Assembly (NCBI GenBank): GCA_017551675.1
Contig: JAFZLC010000026.1
Coordinates: 1-64,000 of the forward strand
Length of the DNA: 64,000 nt
Origin: Paludibacteraceae bacterium
GTDB taxonomy: Bacteria > Bacteroidota > Bacteroidia > Bacteroidales > Paludibacteraceae
Direction of reading: 5' to 3'
The notes under the pieces are model-generated. The model worked only from the letters and a program-made list of their open reading frames with translations. It did no database searches and was not told the DNA's origin. Each line of letters starts with the position of its first letter. Position 1 is the first letter of the stretch. This document shows, piece after piece, positions 43,151 through 52,887 of this stretch. The position numbers and the translations under genes were made by a program.

Positions 43151-44956
43151 TTATTTCTTCATAAACTGTTTGGTTGCAGACGCACTTCCTGACGAAACAC
43201 TCAAAATATATGAGCCATTTGTCAAATTGGATACATTCACACCTTCACTCGCCAACGATTCCCATGTGCTATCGAATCTTCTCATCACTTCAGCTTCCAA
43301 GTTGTAAATCACCACTTTCACACTTCCCGACTCATTGGATTGCAATTTTATACAATTGACAACAGGATTTGGATATAGATAACATTGCACTTCTGTAGAT
43401 GCTATGCATTTCTCTGATGATGTCGGAACTGGATTGATGATGGAGTTGATGTATCCCAAAGCACCAACAAGTCCTGCGTTGTAATCTATTCCACCCTCCG
43501 CACTCTGATAATTATTGATATTATCTGGATAGTCATCCGGATTGAAACTACCTCCAACCATGTATCCTAACTGAAGATGTTTTTCTGACATTCTACACAA
43601 TGCCATGCTATCAGAATCATCCAAATAAATATTTCTATAATGTGGGAATTTAGGGTAATTGTCTCCAAAACCAACAATAAATGAATATTTCTTATTATTG
43701 CTACCCATAATGTATTCGATGGTAGCCAATGAATATGGGTCTACCTCATTCAACTCGTCAGTCATTTTTTTGTACAATCCATATACAAATGCTTGATTGG
43801 CAGGATAACGCAACAATCCCCACTTATCATATTTCACATTTAGAATATAACCATCCTTTGGTTTGTACAGATTCTCCACGAAGTGTTTCAAGTGACTTTG
43901 AGCTAAGGTGTCGCCCGCATACATTCCCATTGTATAATATGCCAAATCTTCCGTGTTATTATAACACAAGGTATATCCATGGTTCCATGTTCTAGCACCG
44001 AGAGAGAAGCTATTGTAATTTTTCAGCTGTGCCAAATAGCTCTCGTCTTCTGTCGCTCTGTACAACTCCACCAAGAATGTACAAACATCTGGTTCGTATT
44101 TCGACTTAGCTCCATAGAACTGATTCTCTGCAGCAGCGATGTTACCTTTTGCACCATTGTTGATAAAATCCAAACATTGTTTTGCCTTCATCAAACACAA
44201 ATCAGCATAATTGGCATCGTATACACGATAGAGGCGAGACATGGCAGCCAAAGTAGCTCCACAAAAAGCTACCATGGAAGTTCCCTTTTCAGAAATACTA
44301 TAAACGTTTCTTGATCCATTTGCCTCTCCTCCCAGATCATTAGGCAAGCATGATTTAAAGACGGATGTACACCATACTTTATGGTCAGGACCTCCATTAC
44401 CCACCTGGAAGTAGAATTGTCTATCGCTACGAACACATTTAATGAAATAATCAGTAGCATATTTCACCTCATCAAGGATATCTGGTATTCCATTCGGAAC
44501 GCCTTTCTTACCCTCCCATGTATAATCATCGCCACCGACATAGCCATTATAATCTGCACTATATAAATCCTGATAGCCATTAGGGAACTCACTATAGCCC
44601 AACAACAATACATAAGCAGAATAGTACTGACTTTGACCGAACTTGACATAATCACCACAATCAAACCAACCTCCCGTCAAATCATAGCCATCCGAATCAG
44701 CATCCTTTATGTAGGATTGCCCCTCAACAGCAGCATTGGCATACTGAATATACTTAGAAGCAACATTAGTAGGACTATAGTTGGCCAATAGCCAATTGGG
44801 TCCCACACCAGACCTTTGAGCACCATAAAAACGAGTGGTCATCCACAATGCTTTTTGGTATTGTTCATTTTCAAATACAGGTTCCGCAGTTGTAATTTGC
44901 GAGAACAAAGTTCCGAAGAACAGAAACATTGATACTTTTTTAAAATAGTTTCTCAT
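43151..44956 (-). CDS. Secreted GH9 endoglucanase (cellulase) with T9SS tail
   Basis: 601 residues: signal peptide (to about Ala24), then a GH9 (alpha/alpha)6 catalytic domain without an Ig-like module in front. GGWFDCGDYVKFGQ holds the catalytic-base Asp pair (D99/D102), and SAEGGIDYNAGLVGALGYIN near the end of the domain holds the acid Glu. The last 85 residues are a T9SS sorting domain (QCYLYPNPVVNCIKLQS ... NGSYILSV). It cleaves beta-1,4-glucan at the cell surface or outside. Single gene with its own promoter and terminator. Confidence 0.93.
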   Translation of the reverse strand: MRNYFKKVSMFLFFGTLFSQITTAEPVFENEQYQKALWMTTRFYGAQRSGVGPNWLLANYSPTNVASKYIQYANAAVEGQSYIKDADSDGYDLTGGWFDCGDYVKFGQSQYYSAYVLLLGYSEFPNGYQDLYSADYNGYVGGDDYTWEGKKGVPNGIPDILDEVKYATDYFIKCVRSDRQFYFQVGNGGPDHKVWCTSVFKSCLPNDLGGEANGSRNVYSISEKGTSMVAFCGATLAAMSRLYRVYDANYADLCLMKAKQCLDFINNGAKGNIAAAENQFYGAKSKYEPDVCTFLVELYRATEDESYLAQLKNYNSFSLGARTWNHGYTLCYNNTEDLAYYTMGMYAGDTLAQSHLKHFVENLYKPKDGYILNVKYDKWGLLRYPANQAFVYGLYKKMTDELNEVDPYSLATIEYIMGSNNKKYSFIVGFGDNYPKFPHYRNIYLDDSDSMALCRMSEKHLQLGYMVGGSFNPDDYPDNINNYQSAEGGIDYNAGLVGALGYINSIINPVPTSSEKCIASTEVQCYLYPNPVVNCIKLQSNESGSVKVVIYNLEAEVMRRFDSTWESLASEGVNVSNLTNGSYILSVSSGSASATKQFMKK

Positions 44957-45036
44957 GACAAATATACTTTATATTAGAGACTTATGTGTAATACTAATCC
45001 GAATGTAATATACGTTCTCTTTTTTGTAAACCGGTG

Positions 45037-45044
45037 CAAATATA
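45037..45044 (-). promoter_or_regulatory. -7 promoter element of the GH9 gene
   Basis: Minus strand TATATTTG matches TAnnTTTG exactly; leader about 80 nt. Confidence 0.45.
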
Positions 45045-45280
45045 CTTCTTTCTTATTGATAATGAAGTTTTTTTGTCATTTTTTCAACAAAATTTACTCA
45101 CAGGAAGATGGTTAACGGGAATCATGAAATATCTCTATTTTTATCCCTATTTTTTGCTCATGGTTGTATTTTCGGTATCACTTTCTCAATCAAATGGCAA
45201 GACATTTTGTTAATTTCATTGTTCATAAAATTCCGAAAAAAAGTTAGTCTCCTTTTCCCTATCAAAACAAAAAAGTTATT

Positions 45281-45288
45281 AATTTTGC
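45281..45288 (+). promoter_or_regulatory. -7 promoter element of the DUF5063-exonuclease-purF-like operon
   Basis: TAATTTTG matches TAnnTTTG, 24 bp before the ATG at 45313. Confidence 0.5.
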
Positions 45289-45312
45289 ACTCGGAAAAAA
45301 GGAATCGCTAGA

Positions 45313-45936
45313 ATGATAGACAAAGAGGCATATCCACAACATCCCGTCTATGACAAAAATACAATAGAATTTGTCACTGTCGCTGCTGAATACTGCGCTT
45401 TTCTAGAAAGTTGCAGAAGATATAACAGCAAATCATTTTTTGACAAATCTGTCAAACTTTTATCCCTACTCTACTTAAAGACATCATTATTACCCAACTT
45501 GGAGGATAGTTCTTTTTCTGATCTCCAACAATTCGTCACAGAGGCATCTTACGAAAACCTACGTCAAAACATTACTTGTTTGACCGGACAATATGACGAA
45601 TACTTAGAAGTCTTCCAAGAAGATATGCAATACAGCGACACGCCTATCGTAGCGTATATCTCCGAAGGTCTTGCTGATGTATACCAAGACTTGAAAGATA
45701 TGATCTCCAATTTTCAATCGGCAGACATTCAAATCATGAATGACGCGTTGCGGGATTGCAAAGACAATTTTCAAGCCTACTGGGGACAAAAAGCACTAAA
45801 CACCCTTCGTGCGATGCACAACGTCCTATACGCAGACATCGACTGGGATGACAATGAGCAATCGATAAGCGACTTCAACGATTCTGATTTTGAAACAAAT
45901 ATCAACAAAGAAGAAATAGATTTTTTCAATGACTAA
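45313..45936 (+). CDS. DUF5063-type helical protein (207 aa)
   Basis: All-helical acidic soluble protein (VTVAAEYCAFLESCRRYNSKSFFDKSVKLL...) ending in an Asp/Glu-rich tail. It fits the DUF5063 family, a Bacteroidetes protein of unknown function regularly found before a 3'-5' exonuclease gene. It overlaps that gene by 8 bp here, so translation is coupled. Confidence 0.7.
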   Translation: MIDKEAYPQHPVYDKNTIEFVTVAAEYCAFLESCRRYNSKSFFDKSVKLLSLLYLKTSLLPNLEDSSFSDLQQFVTEASYENLRQNITCLTGQYDEYLEVFQEDMQYSDTPIVAYISEGLADVYQDLKDMISNFQSADIQIMNDALRDCKDNFQAYWGQKALNTLRAMHNVLYADIDWDDNEQSISDFNDSDFETNINKEEIDFFND

Positions 45937-46552
45937 CGCGATCTGGCATAGGGAAAGTATCACTAAGGAAGATTTAGCAAAGCTTCCCACCGAAACGTAT
46001 GAAGGTCAGATTTACGTGATTCAAAGTATCACAGAGGCTCAAAAAGCTGTCGAAGCATTGAAAGAGTGTTCTCTATTGGGATTTGACACAGAGACCAAGC
46101 CCTCTCGATTCAAAGGAGACGAACATGACATCAGTTTGATTCAACTTAGTACCGAATCCTTTTGTTTTCTATTTCGCATCATGAACAAACAGATTCTCCA
46201 ACTGGTGAAATCGATCCTTGAAGACGAGCATATTCTAAAAATTGGTCTCTCTCTGAAAGATGACTTCAGAGGTCTAAACAAAAGCGGAGCTTTTAAACCT
46301 AAAAACTTTGTCGAACTGCAAACCTACGTAAAACAATTTGGCATAAAAGACAATGGCCTTTCTAAAATTTACGCGAACATCTTCGACAAAAGAATATCTA
46401 AACGGCAACGTCTCAGCAACTGGGAAGCTGATTTTCTGACCATCGAACAGAAAAATTATGCGGCATTAGACGCATGGGCTACCAGACGCATTTACACTGA
46501 ATTAGAAAATTTCAAAAATAAAAACAATAAAATTCCTACACAGGAAATATAA
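45929..46552 (+). CDS. 3'-5' exonuclease (DEDD, RNase D-like)
   Basis: 207 residues with DEDDy exonuclease motifs: LLGFDTETKPSRFKG (Exo I, D-x-E), ILKIGLSLKDDFRGL (Exo II Asp) and NYAALDAWATRRIY (Exo III with Asp). It lacks the HRDC domain of RNase D, so it is a short stand-alone exonuclease for RNA or DNA. Overlaps the DUF5063 gene and precedes the PurF-like gene by 11 bp. Confidence 0.88.
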   Translation: MTNAIWHRESITKEDLAKLPTETYEGQIYVIQSITEAQKAVEALKECSLLGFDTETKPSRFKGDEHDISLIQLSTESFCFLFRIMNKQILQLVKSILEDEHILKIGLSLKDDFRGLNKSGAFKPKNFVELQTYVKQFGIKDNGLSKIYANIFDKRISKRQRLSNWEADFLTIEQKNYAALDAWATRRIYTELENFKNKNNKIPTQEI

Positions 46553-46563
46553 AAAACAAAAGT

Positions 46564-47973
46564 ATGGGAGGCATTTTCGGAATTATTAAAAAAAGCAGTT
46601 GTCTATGGGATCTCTATTACGGAACCGACTACAACTCACATCTTGGCACAAAACGTGGTGGTATGGCCATGTACGACAAGGAGATTGGATTTACTCGCAG
46701 CATCCACAACCTTGAAAGTTCTTACTTCAGAACTAAATTCGAACCTAACCTCCCTAAATTCAAAGGGAATGCTGGTATCGGTGTCATCAGCGACACTGAT
46801 GCTCAACCAATCGTCATCAATTCTCACTTAGGACGATTCGCCATCGCTACCATTGCCTGCATCAACAACATCGAAGAATTAGGCAATGAACTCTTAGAGA
46901 AAAAAATGCCTTTCTCTGAAATGAGCTCTGGCAAAATCAACCAAACAGAACTTGTCGCCCTTCTTATCTCTGAAGCGGAGACCTTCAAAGAGGGTATCGA
47001 GAATGTATACAAAAAGATAAAAGGTTCTTGCACCATCCTATTGTTGACCGAGAATGAAATCATCGCTGCGCGCGACAAACTCGGACGTCTCCCTATGGTC
47101 ATCGCTAAAAGTGAAGAGGGTTATGCCGTATCTTGCGAATCATGTTCTTTCCACAACCTAAACTACGAACCTTGCTACAACATCGGTCCTGGTGAAATCG
47201 TAAAAATCACAGCTGACGGTTTTGAGCAAATTCGCAAACCGGGCAAGAAAATGCAAGTATGCTCCTTCATGTGGGTTTACTACGGTTATCCTGTAAGCAC
47301 CTACGAAGACATCAACGTAGACTGCGCCCGTCACTGCGCCGGTTGCCTCATGGGTAAGAAAGACCACTGCGATGCTGACTATGTAGCTGCCGTTCCTGAT
47401 TCCGGAATCGGATTCGCCATCGGTTACTCCAATGGTAGCGGTATCCCATACAAAAGAGCTATCGTCAAATATACTCCAACATGGCCTCGTAGCTTCACCC
47501 CTGCCACTCAGGAAATCAGAAAGCTTGTCGCTAAAATGAAACTGATACCTAACAAACAACTACTTAATGGCAGCCGTGTTATCTTCTGCGACGACTCCAT
47601 CGTTCGTGGTACTCAGTTGTCTGACAACGTAAGCGCTCTTTATTCATATGGTGTTAAAGAGGTAAACATGCGTATTTCATGCCCTCCTCTCATCTACCCT
47701 TGTGAGTTTTTGAACTTCGCTTCCAAGAACAACGAATTGGACTTGATCACTCGTCGAATCATCCAAAAATTCGAAGGTAGACACGACATCAAACTCGATA
47801 AATACCAAACAACAAACTCAAAAGAATACAACCAAATGGTGGAAGACATTCGTCAACAATTCGATTTGACCTCATTGAAATTCAGTCCGATCGAAGACCT
47901 AGTTGAAGCCATCGGTCTTCCTAAGGAACAGGTTTGTACACACTGTTTCGATGGTTCTAGTTATTTTGATTGA
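46564..47973 (+). CDS. Amidophosphoribosyltransferase-like protein lacking the N-terminal catalytic Cys
   Basis: 469 residues with the PurF layout: an N-terminal Ntn amidotransferase fold (GGIFGIIKKSSC... SHLGTKRGGMAMYD) and a C-terminal phosphoribosyltransferase domain with the PRPP loop VIFCDDSIVRGTQ near 338. In true PurF the residue after Met is the nucleophilic Cys; here it is Gly (MGGIFG), so glutamine hydrolysis by this route should not work. Cysteine groups CARHCAGC and others may hold a cluster or zinc. It may use ammonia or be a paralogue with another role. Cytoplasmic; in one operon with the two genes upstream. Confidence 0.85.
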   Translation: MGGIFGIIKKSSCLWDLYYGTDYNSHLGTKRGGMAMYDKEIGFTRSIHNLESSYFRTKFEPNLPKFKGNAGIGVISDTDAQPIVINSHLGRFAIATIACINNIEELGNELLEKKMPFSEMSSGKINQTELVALLISEAETFKEGIENVYKKIKGSCTILLLTENEIIAARDKLGRLPMVIAKSEEGYAVSCESCSFHNLNYEPCYNIGPGEIVKITADGFEQIRKPGKKMQVCSFMWVYYGYPVSTYEDINVDCARHCAGCLMGKKDHCDADYVAAVPDSGIGFAIGYSNGSGIPYKRAIVKYTPTWPRSFTPATQEIRKLVAKMKLIPNKQLLNGSRVIFCDDSIVRGTQLSDNVSALYSYGVKEVNMRISCPPLIYPCEFLNFASKNNELDLITRRIIQKFEGRHDIKLDKYQTTNSKEYNQMVEDIRQQFDLTSLKFSPIEDLVEAIGLPKEQVCTHCFDGSSYFD

Positions 47974-47984
47974 TCATTATTCGT

Positions 47985-49664
47985 ATGGAGAAAGCCATCA
48001 TATACCAAGTTCTCCCAAGACTTTTCGGCAACATAAAAGAAAAACCGAAATGCAACGGAACACTAAAGCAAAACGGATGTGGTAAATTTAACGATTTCAC
48101 AACCGAACGTTTGAGAGACATCAAAGAGATGGGATTCACCCACATTTGGTACACAGGTATCATCGAACATGCCACTCAAACCGACTATTCTAAGTATGGT
48201 ATTCAAAAAGACCACCCAGAAGTCGTCAAAGGTATCGCTGGCTCTCCCTACGCTATCAAAGATTATTATGATGTCGACCCCGACTTAGCTGAAGTCGTGC
48301 CTGACAGAATGAAGGAATTTCAAAACCTGGTCGATCGTACTCACAAAGAGGATCTCAAAGTAATCATCGACTTTGTCCCTAATCATGTTGCCAGACAATA
48401 TCACTCCGATGCTAAACCCAAAAGAGTCAAAGACCTAGGCGAAAATGATGTGAAAGAAGTGTTTTTTTCAAACCAAAACAACTTCTACTATCTTCCAGGT
48501 GAGGACTTTGCCCCTCGATTCGACATCTCCTCTTTTAAAGAGCCCTACAAAGAAAACCCTTGCAAAGCAACCGGAAACGATTGCTTCTGCAACAATCCGG
48601 GACTTTATGATTGGTACGAAACCGTTAAACTAAACTATGGCGTAGATTACAGAAACAATCGGTATCACGACTTTTTCCCTTTACCAGACACATGGATGAA
48701 AATGCGTGATATCCTATTGTTTTGGTGCAAAAAGAAGGTGGACGGATTCCGTTGCGACATGGCAGAAATGGTTCCTGTCGATTTCTGGAAATGGGTCATT
48801 CCTCAAATAAAGGAGTTTTATCCAAACGTCATTTTCATTGCAGAAACGTACGATCCGAACCAATACCATCGCTATATTCAAGAAGGTAGATTTGATTACT
48901 TATATGACAAGGTTGGACTTTACGATACTCTCCGCAGTATCATGCGTAACGAAAATGCTTGTCATAACATAACTCATTGCTGGCAACGTCTCAACGGCAT
49001 CGAAGGGAACATGCTCAACTTCCTCGAAAATCACGACGAACAACGTATCGCCCACCCTGATTTCGCTGGAAATGCAGAGAAAGGGAAAGCTGGCATGATT
49101 ATAGCAAGCACTATCAGTCAAGGTCCCGTTATGGTATACAACGGACAAGAATTGGGTGAAAAAGCGATGGACCAAGAGGGCTTCAGTGGTGCAGATGGAA
49201 GGACAACCATATTTGACTATTGGTCCATTCCTACCGTTAGCCGATGGTTAAGGGGAAAAGCAGAAAAGTCTGAATTGGAACTTCGTGATTTTTACACAAG
49301 ACTATTAAACATTTGCAAGTCAGAATCGGCCATACAATCAGGGCTCTTCTTTGATTTGGAATATGCAAATTTCAACAATCCAAACTTCAACACAAATAAG
49401 CAATACGCATACCTCCGCAAAAGTAACGACGCGCTATTGCTTATCGCAGCCAATTTCGACGACAACAACGTCAAACTAGGTATCAACATACCTTATCACG
49501 CCTTTGAATATCTCAACATTGAAAATGGAGATGAGCGTCCGTATCAAAATCTGCTCACAAAGAAAAGAGGAAAATCTGCGCTTTCATCAGACAAACAATT
49601 CCTCATCTCCGTTCCTAAAAACGAAGGTGTAATCATTAAATTCAACTTAAAGAAACGTAAATAA
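47985..49664 (+). CDS. Alpha-amylase family (GH13) glycosidase, cytoplasmic
   Basis: 559 residues from the ATG at 47985 (a frame start at 47970 would overlap the previous gene). There is no signal peptide. The GH13 regions are all present: VIIDFVPNHVAR (I), VDGFRCDMAEMVP with the nucleophile Asp (II), VIFIAETYDP with the acid Glu (III) and FLENHDEQRIA with the third Asp (IV). It cuts alpha-1,4-glucans, probably intracellular glycogen or imported maltodextrin. It starts 11 bp after the PurF-like gene. Confidence 0.92.
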   Translation: MEKAIIYQVLPRLFGNIKEKPKCNGTLKQNGCGKFNDFTTERLRDIKEMGFTHIWYTGIIEHATQTDYSKYGIQKDHPEVVKGIAGSPYAIKDYYDVDPDLAEVVPDRMKEFQNLVDRTHKEDLKVIIDFVPNHVARQYHSDAKPKRVKDLGENDVKEVFFSNQNNFYYLPGEDFAPRFDISSFKEPYKENPCKATGNDCFCNNPGLYDWYETVKLNYGVDYRNNRYHDFFPLPDTWMKMRDILLFWCKKKVDGFRCDMAEMVPVDFWKWVIPQIKEFYPNVIFIAETYDPNQYHRYIQEGRFDYLYDKVGLYDTLRSIMRNENACHNITHCWQRLNGIEGNMLNFLENHDEQRIAHPDFAGNAEKGKAGMIIASTISQGPVMVYNGQELGEKAMDQEGFSGADGRTTIFDYWSIPTVSRWLRGKAEKSELELRDFYTRLLNICKSESAIQSGLFFDLEYANFNNPNFNTNKQYAYLRKSNDALLLIAANFDDNNVKLGINIPYHAFEYLNIENGDERPYQNLLTKKRGKSALSSDKQFLISVPKNEGVIIKFNLKKRK

Positions 49665-49677
49665 GATTGTTGGCTAT

Positions 49678-50931
49678 TTATTTCTGTGAAGATATTTCAT
49701 AGAAGCCCACCAACTGATCATGGTCATAATTAGTACCTAAAGGGCGATAGTAAACATATATCTGATAGCTATTTTCCGTCTCCCAATAAGAGCCTTCCGT
49801 CCGATCATTCGAGGCAACTTTCAATCCCGAAGGAAGAAAGACATATTGGTAATTATATCCACCATTCTTTAAAATAAGTGCCAATTCATATTGGTGACGT
49901 TCAAAATTATATACCATCTTGTTTTTCTCTTCCAACCAATTATCATTAAAGCCTCCCATCACATAGACAGAGCCATCCAACCACGGATCTTCCCTAGGAT
50001 AAACAAAATGGACGATTGAATAATCTATCTCCGCTTCACTCCATATATCCTGTGCATGAACTTTGAAATGTCCGTTCACATCTTTATCAAAGGTGTACCC
50101 TTTTCCCTCCACGTACTTTCCTGGCATTACCTCTACGTGATAATAGGGCTCATAATAAGCTATTCGTTCTATTCTTCCGCTATAACGGAAACGATGAGAG
50201 AAATCAAGTACGTTATATTCCCGTCCGCCTTCGAATGACAACTTACGTTCATCTTCAAAGATCATAGACGAAGGTTTTATATAAGTTGGTTTCAAATCAA
50301 ACACCTCATTGTCATGACGTCCATTCTGTCTAACAACCACTTTCAGTTCCTCCTGCATAGGACTTAATTTATCACTGAACAGCAGTTCAAATGTCAGATG
50401 CTGATAAATATTATTAACGCCATATACAGATTTACCAGACACATTACCATTCAAAGATAGCTGATAGTCACAGAGAGAGAAGCATCCTGTCATCAAGATT
50501 TTATCAGGTTCATCCGTATTATACACTTTAATAACATAATTTCCTGATAATGTTGGCGTTAAATTCTCATTTGGGAAACGAGCCGAGAAATGAGCATAAT
50601 CGAACTTTGTATTGGTTGAGACAATAGGATTATCAAAAACAACCTCGTTAATTCCTTCCAAATACTCCATTTCATTCAATGCAGAAGGAGTCCAATCTGC
50701 ATTACAAAGCTCTAATTTATAGGCTAAATGAGGATAGTTGGATGACATATAATCAAACGCGACTGTAATATAGTCTGAAGAGTTCTTATCCAAAACAGGG
50801 TAATCCAACTGATTATCATTTAAAAACAATTGGACTGTTTGTATTTTATCATCATACGCACGCGTACGATAAGAAGAAGCACCCCATATCCATTGGGGCA
50901 ATAGAAGTAGAAAAACGAGAAATTTCTTCAT
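49678..50931 (-). CDS. T9SS plug-domain (DUF5103) protein
   Basis: 417 residues with signal peptide (MKKFLVFLLLLPQWIWGAS). The layout YDDKIQTVQLFLNDNQLDYPVLDKNSSDYITVAFDYMSS-like N-terminal Ig-type domain, then NADWTPSALNEMEYLEGIN and a C-terminal DPWLDGSVYVMGGFNDNW beta domain matches the DUF5103/T9SS plug family. This protein blocks the periplasmic side of the SprA translocon pore when it is idle. Fits the presence of PorU and T9SS substrates in the window. Confidence 0.85.
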   Translation of the reverse strand: MKKFLVFLLLLPQWIWGASSYRTRAYDDKIQTVQLFLNDNQLDYPVLDKNSSDYITVAFDYMSSNYPHLAYKLELCNADWTPSALNEMEYLEGINEVVFDNPIVSTNTKFDYAHFSARFPNENLTPTLSGNYVIKVYNTDEPDKILMTGCFSLCDYQLSLNGNVSGKSVYGVNNIYQHLTFELLFSDKLSPMQEELKVVVRQNGRHDNEVFDLKPTYIKPSSMIFEDERKLSFEGGREYNVLDFSHRFRYSGRIERIAYYEPYYHVEVMPGKYVEGKGYTFDKDVNGHFKVHAQDIWSEAEIDYSIVHFVYPREDPWLDGSVYVMGGFNDNWLEEKNKMVYNFERHQYELALILKNGGYNYQYVFLPSGLKVASNDRTEGSYWETENSYQIYVYYRPLGTNYDHDQLVGFYEISSQK

Positions 50932-50950
50932 AAACGAAATAGGAGAAAAA

Positions 50951-50975
50951 GGGTAAACACAATGGTTTACCCTCT
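50951..50975 (-). terminator. Hairpin between the plug gene and the AICAR transformylase gene
   Basis: GGGTAAAC / GTTTACCC, an 8-bp stem with a short loop, followed on the minus strand by T-rich sequence; terminates the AICAR transformylase transcript. Confidence 0.7.
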
Positions 50976-50982
50976 ATGCATA

Positions 50983-52161
50983 TTAATGATGGAATAAGCG
51001 AACGCCAGTAAAGGTCATTGTCATACCATACTTGTCACATGTTTCAATCACATTATCATCACGAACGGAACCGCCAGGTTGTGCAATAAATTTCACACCA
51101 CTTTTGTGAGCACGTTCGATGTTATCGCCAAATGGGAAGAAAGCATCTGAACCCAATGACACGTTGTCCATTTTTGCCAACCATGCCTGCTTCTCCTCTT
51201 TTGTCAATACAGAAGGACGTTCTGTAAAGAACTGTTGCCATGCGCCATCGCGCAAAACATCATCATGTTCATCTTCCGAGATATAGACATCTATCGTATT
51301 ATCACGGTCTGCACGTCTGATACCCTCTTTGAATGGCAGATTCATCACCTTTGGATGTTGACGCAAGAACCAGATATCAGCCTTGTTTCCTGCCAAACGG
51401 GTACAATGGATTCTTGATTGTTGACCTGCTCCAATTCCGATGGCTTGTCCATCTTTGGCATAACATACAGAATTTGATTGAGTATACTTCAATGTAATCA
51501 AAGCAATCAACAAGTCACGTTTTGCCTCTGCCGTAAATGATTTGCTCTGTGTAGGGAACTCTTTAAACAATGACTCGTCAATTTTGATTTCATTACGGCC
51601 CTGTTCGAATGTGATTCCGTACACTTGTTTTCTTTCTATTGGATCCGGACGATAATTTGAATCTATCTGAATCACATTATACGTACCTTTTCTCTTGTTT
51701 TTCAAGATATTCAAAGCTGCTTCAGTATATCCAGGAGCAATAACGCCGTCAGACACCTCTCTATTTATCAAGAAAGCAGTTTCCTCATCACACACATCAG
51801 ACAATGCGATGAAATCCCCATAGGATGACATTCTGTCGGCACCACGAGCACGAGCATAGGCAGTTGCCAACGGAGAAAGTTTCGCGTCATCTACAAAATA
51901 GATCTTTTTCAAGGTTTCCGACATCTCTACTGCAACTGCTGCACCAGCTGGGCTCACATGCTTAAATGATGCAGCTGCAGGAAGTCCTGTTGCCTCCTTC
52001 AATTCTTTCACCAATTGCCAACTATTAAAAGCATCCAAGAAATTTATATACCCTGGACGCCCATTCAACACCTGAATAGGCAACTCTCCCTCTTGCATGA
52101 AAATACGAGAAGGTTTTTGGTTGGGATTACAACCATACTTTAATTCCAATTCCTTTGCCAT
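50983..52161 (-). CDS. AICAR transformylase (stand-alone, PurH-like)
   Basis: 392 residues corresponding to the formyltransferase half of PurH: LKYGCNPNQKPSRIF, SFKHVSPAGAAV (active-site Lys-His), AYARARGADRMSSYGDF, GIGAGQQSRIHCTRLAG and SDAFFPFGDNIERAHKSG. There is no IMP cyclohydrolase domain. It transfers a formyl group from 10-formyl-THF to AICAR in purine synthesis. The short single-domain form is known in Bacteroidales. Confidence 0.92.
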   Translation of the reverse strand: MAKELELKYGCNPNQKPSRIFMQEGELPIQVLNGRPGYINFLDAFNSWQLVKELKEATGLPAAASFKHVSPAGAAVAVEMSETLKKIYFVDDAKLSPLATAYARARGADRMSSYGDFIALSDVCDEETAFLINREVSDGVIAPGYTEAALNILKNKRKGTYNVIQIDSNYRPDPIERKQVYGITFEQGRNEIKIDESLFKEFPTQSKSFTAEAKRDLLIALITLKYTQSNSVCYAKDGQAIGIGAGQQSRIHCTRLAGNKADIWFLRQHPKVMNLPFKEGIRRADRDNTIDVYISEDEHDDVLRDGAWQQFFTERPSVLTKEEKQAWLAKMDNVSLGSDAFFPFGDNIERAHKSGVKFIAQPGGSVRDDNVIETCDKYGMTMTFTGVRLFHH

Positions 52162-52250
52162 TTTTTAAATTATTAAAGGGGAACTAACTATTAATTCCCC
52201 TAATTATCTTTATCAAAAATTTCGTATGATAAATATCTGAAACTTGACGA

Positions 52251-52694
52251 TTATCTTTCGAACACCTCTTCTATTCGTTCCACTCCGCCATCTTCCAAAT
52301 CTTCATAATATACTAGAATCATTCTCCAATCGGATAATTCTCCTATCTCATAATACCATACACCATCACGCGTACGCATCACTAGCTCGTTGCCTCTTAA
52401 ACTCCAAGAACCATCAATCCAATCAGCATACACACGATCAAAACGTGTAACTCGAGTCGTTCGTATACGAAGATCTCCATTTCTGAAAAATTTGTATGAA
52501 ACATCATCTTTTTCATACTCCTTATAATCCTCTTTCCAATGAGAACGAGACTCCACATAATGTACTGTCTTAACTAAATGCCAGGCATCTCCCACTATAT
52601 AATCCTCATCAGTATACTCTGTATCACAAGAACTCAGCCCTAAAGTAACCATTAGTACAATGCTTACCCAATAAATAATTCTGTAATTTTTCAT
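52251..52694 (-). CDS. Lipocalin-like lipoprotein (147 aa)
   Basis: Lipobox signal peptide (VTLGLSSC, Cys24), then a small beta-barrel-like domain with alternating strands (DDVSYKFFRNGDLRIRTT, WIDGSWSLRGNELVMRT, GVWYYEIGELSDWRMILVY) as in lipocalin-like Bacteroidetes lipoproteins. No ligand residues can be named. Single gene. Confidence 0.7.
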   Translation of the reverse strand: MKNYRIIYWVSIVLMVTLGLSSCDTEYTDEDYIVGDAWHLVKTVHYVESRSHWKEDYKEYEKDDVSYKFFRNGDLRIRTTRVTRFDRVYADWIDGSWSLRGNELVMRTRDGVWYYEIGELSDWRMILVYYEDLEDGGVERIEEVFER

Positions 52695-52783
52695 ATTATA
52701 CTATATTTTAATGATACGTATTTTAGTTCTTTGTTTATCTTTTCGGTCTATCTTCTTTTCTTCTATCCGAACAATAAGTCGTG

Positions 52784-52791
52784 CAAATATA
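52784..52791 (-). promoter_or_regulatory. -7 promoter element of the lipocalin-like gene
   Basis: Minus strand TATATTTG matches TAnnTTTG. Confidence 0.4.
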
Positions 52792-52851
52792 TAAATTTTA
52801 TTTTAAAACGCATTTCTCAAGAACTCTTCTTTTTCCATTTGAATTATTTAT

Positions 52852-52859
52852 TACATTTG
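52852..52859 (+). promoter_or_regulatory. -7 promoter element of the esterase-expansin gene
   Basis: TACATTTG matches TAnnTTTG, 28 bp before the ATG at 52888. Confidence 0.5.
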
Positions 52860-52887
52860 CAAACGTTGACCACATAAACATTCATCC

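Larger units (their letters stand above)
44957..45312. other. Divergent intergenic region
   Basis: 356 bp between the GH9 gene and the DUF5063 operon, with promoter elements facing both ways (45037-45044 minus, 45281-45288 plus). A 67-codon frame at 45108 has no protein-like character. Confidence 0.6.

Noticed and set aside
45108-45311. 67-codon frame before the DUF5063 gene
   Set aside because: It contains the -7 element of that gene and has AT-driven composition.
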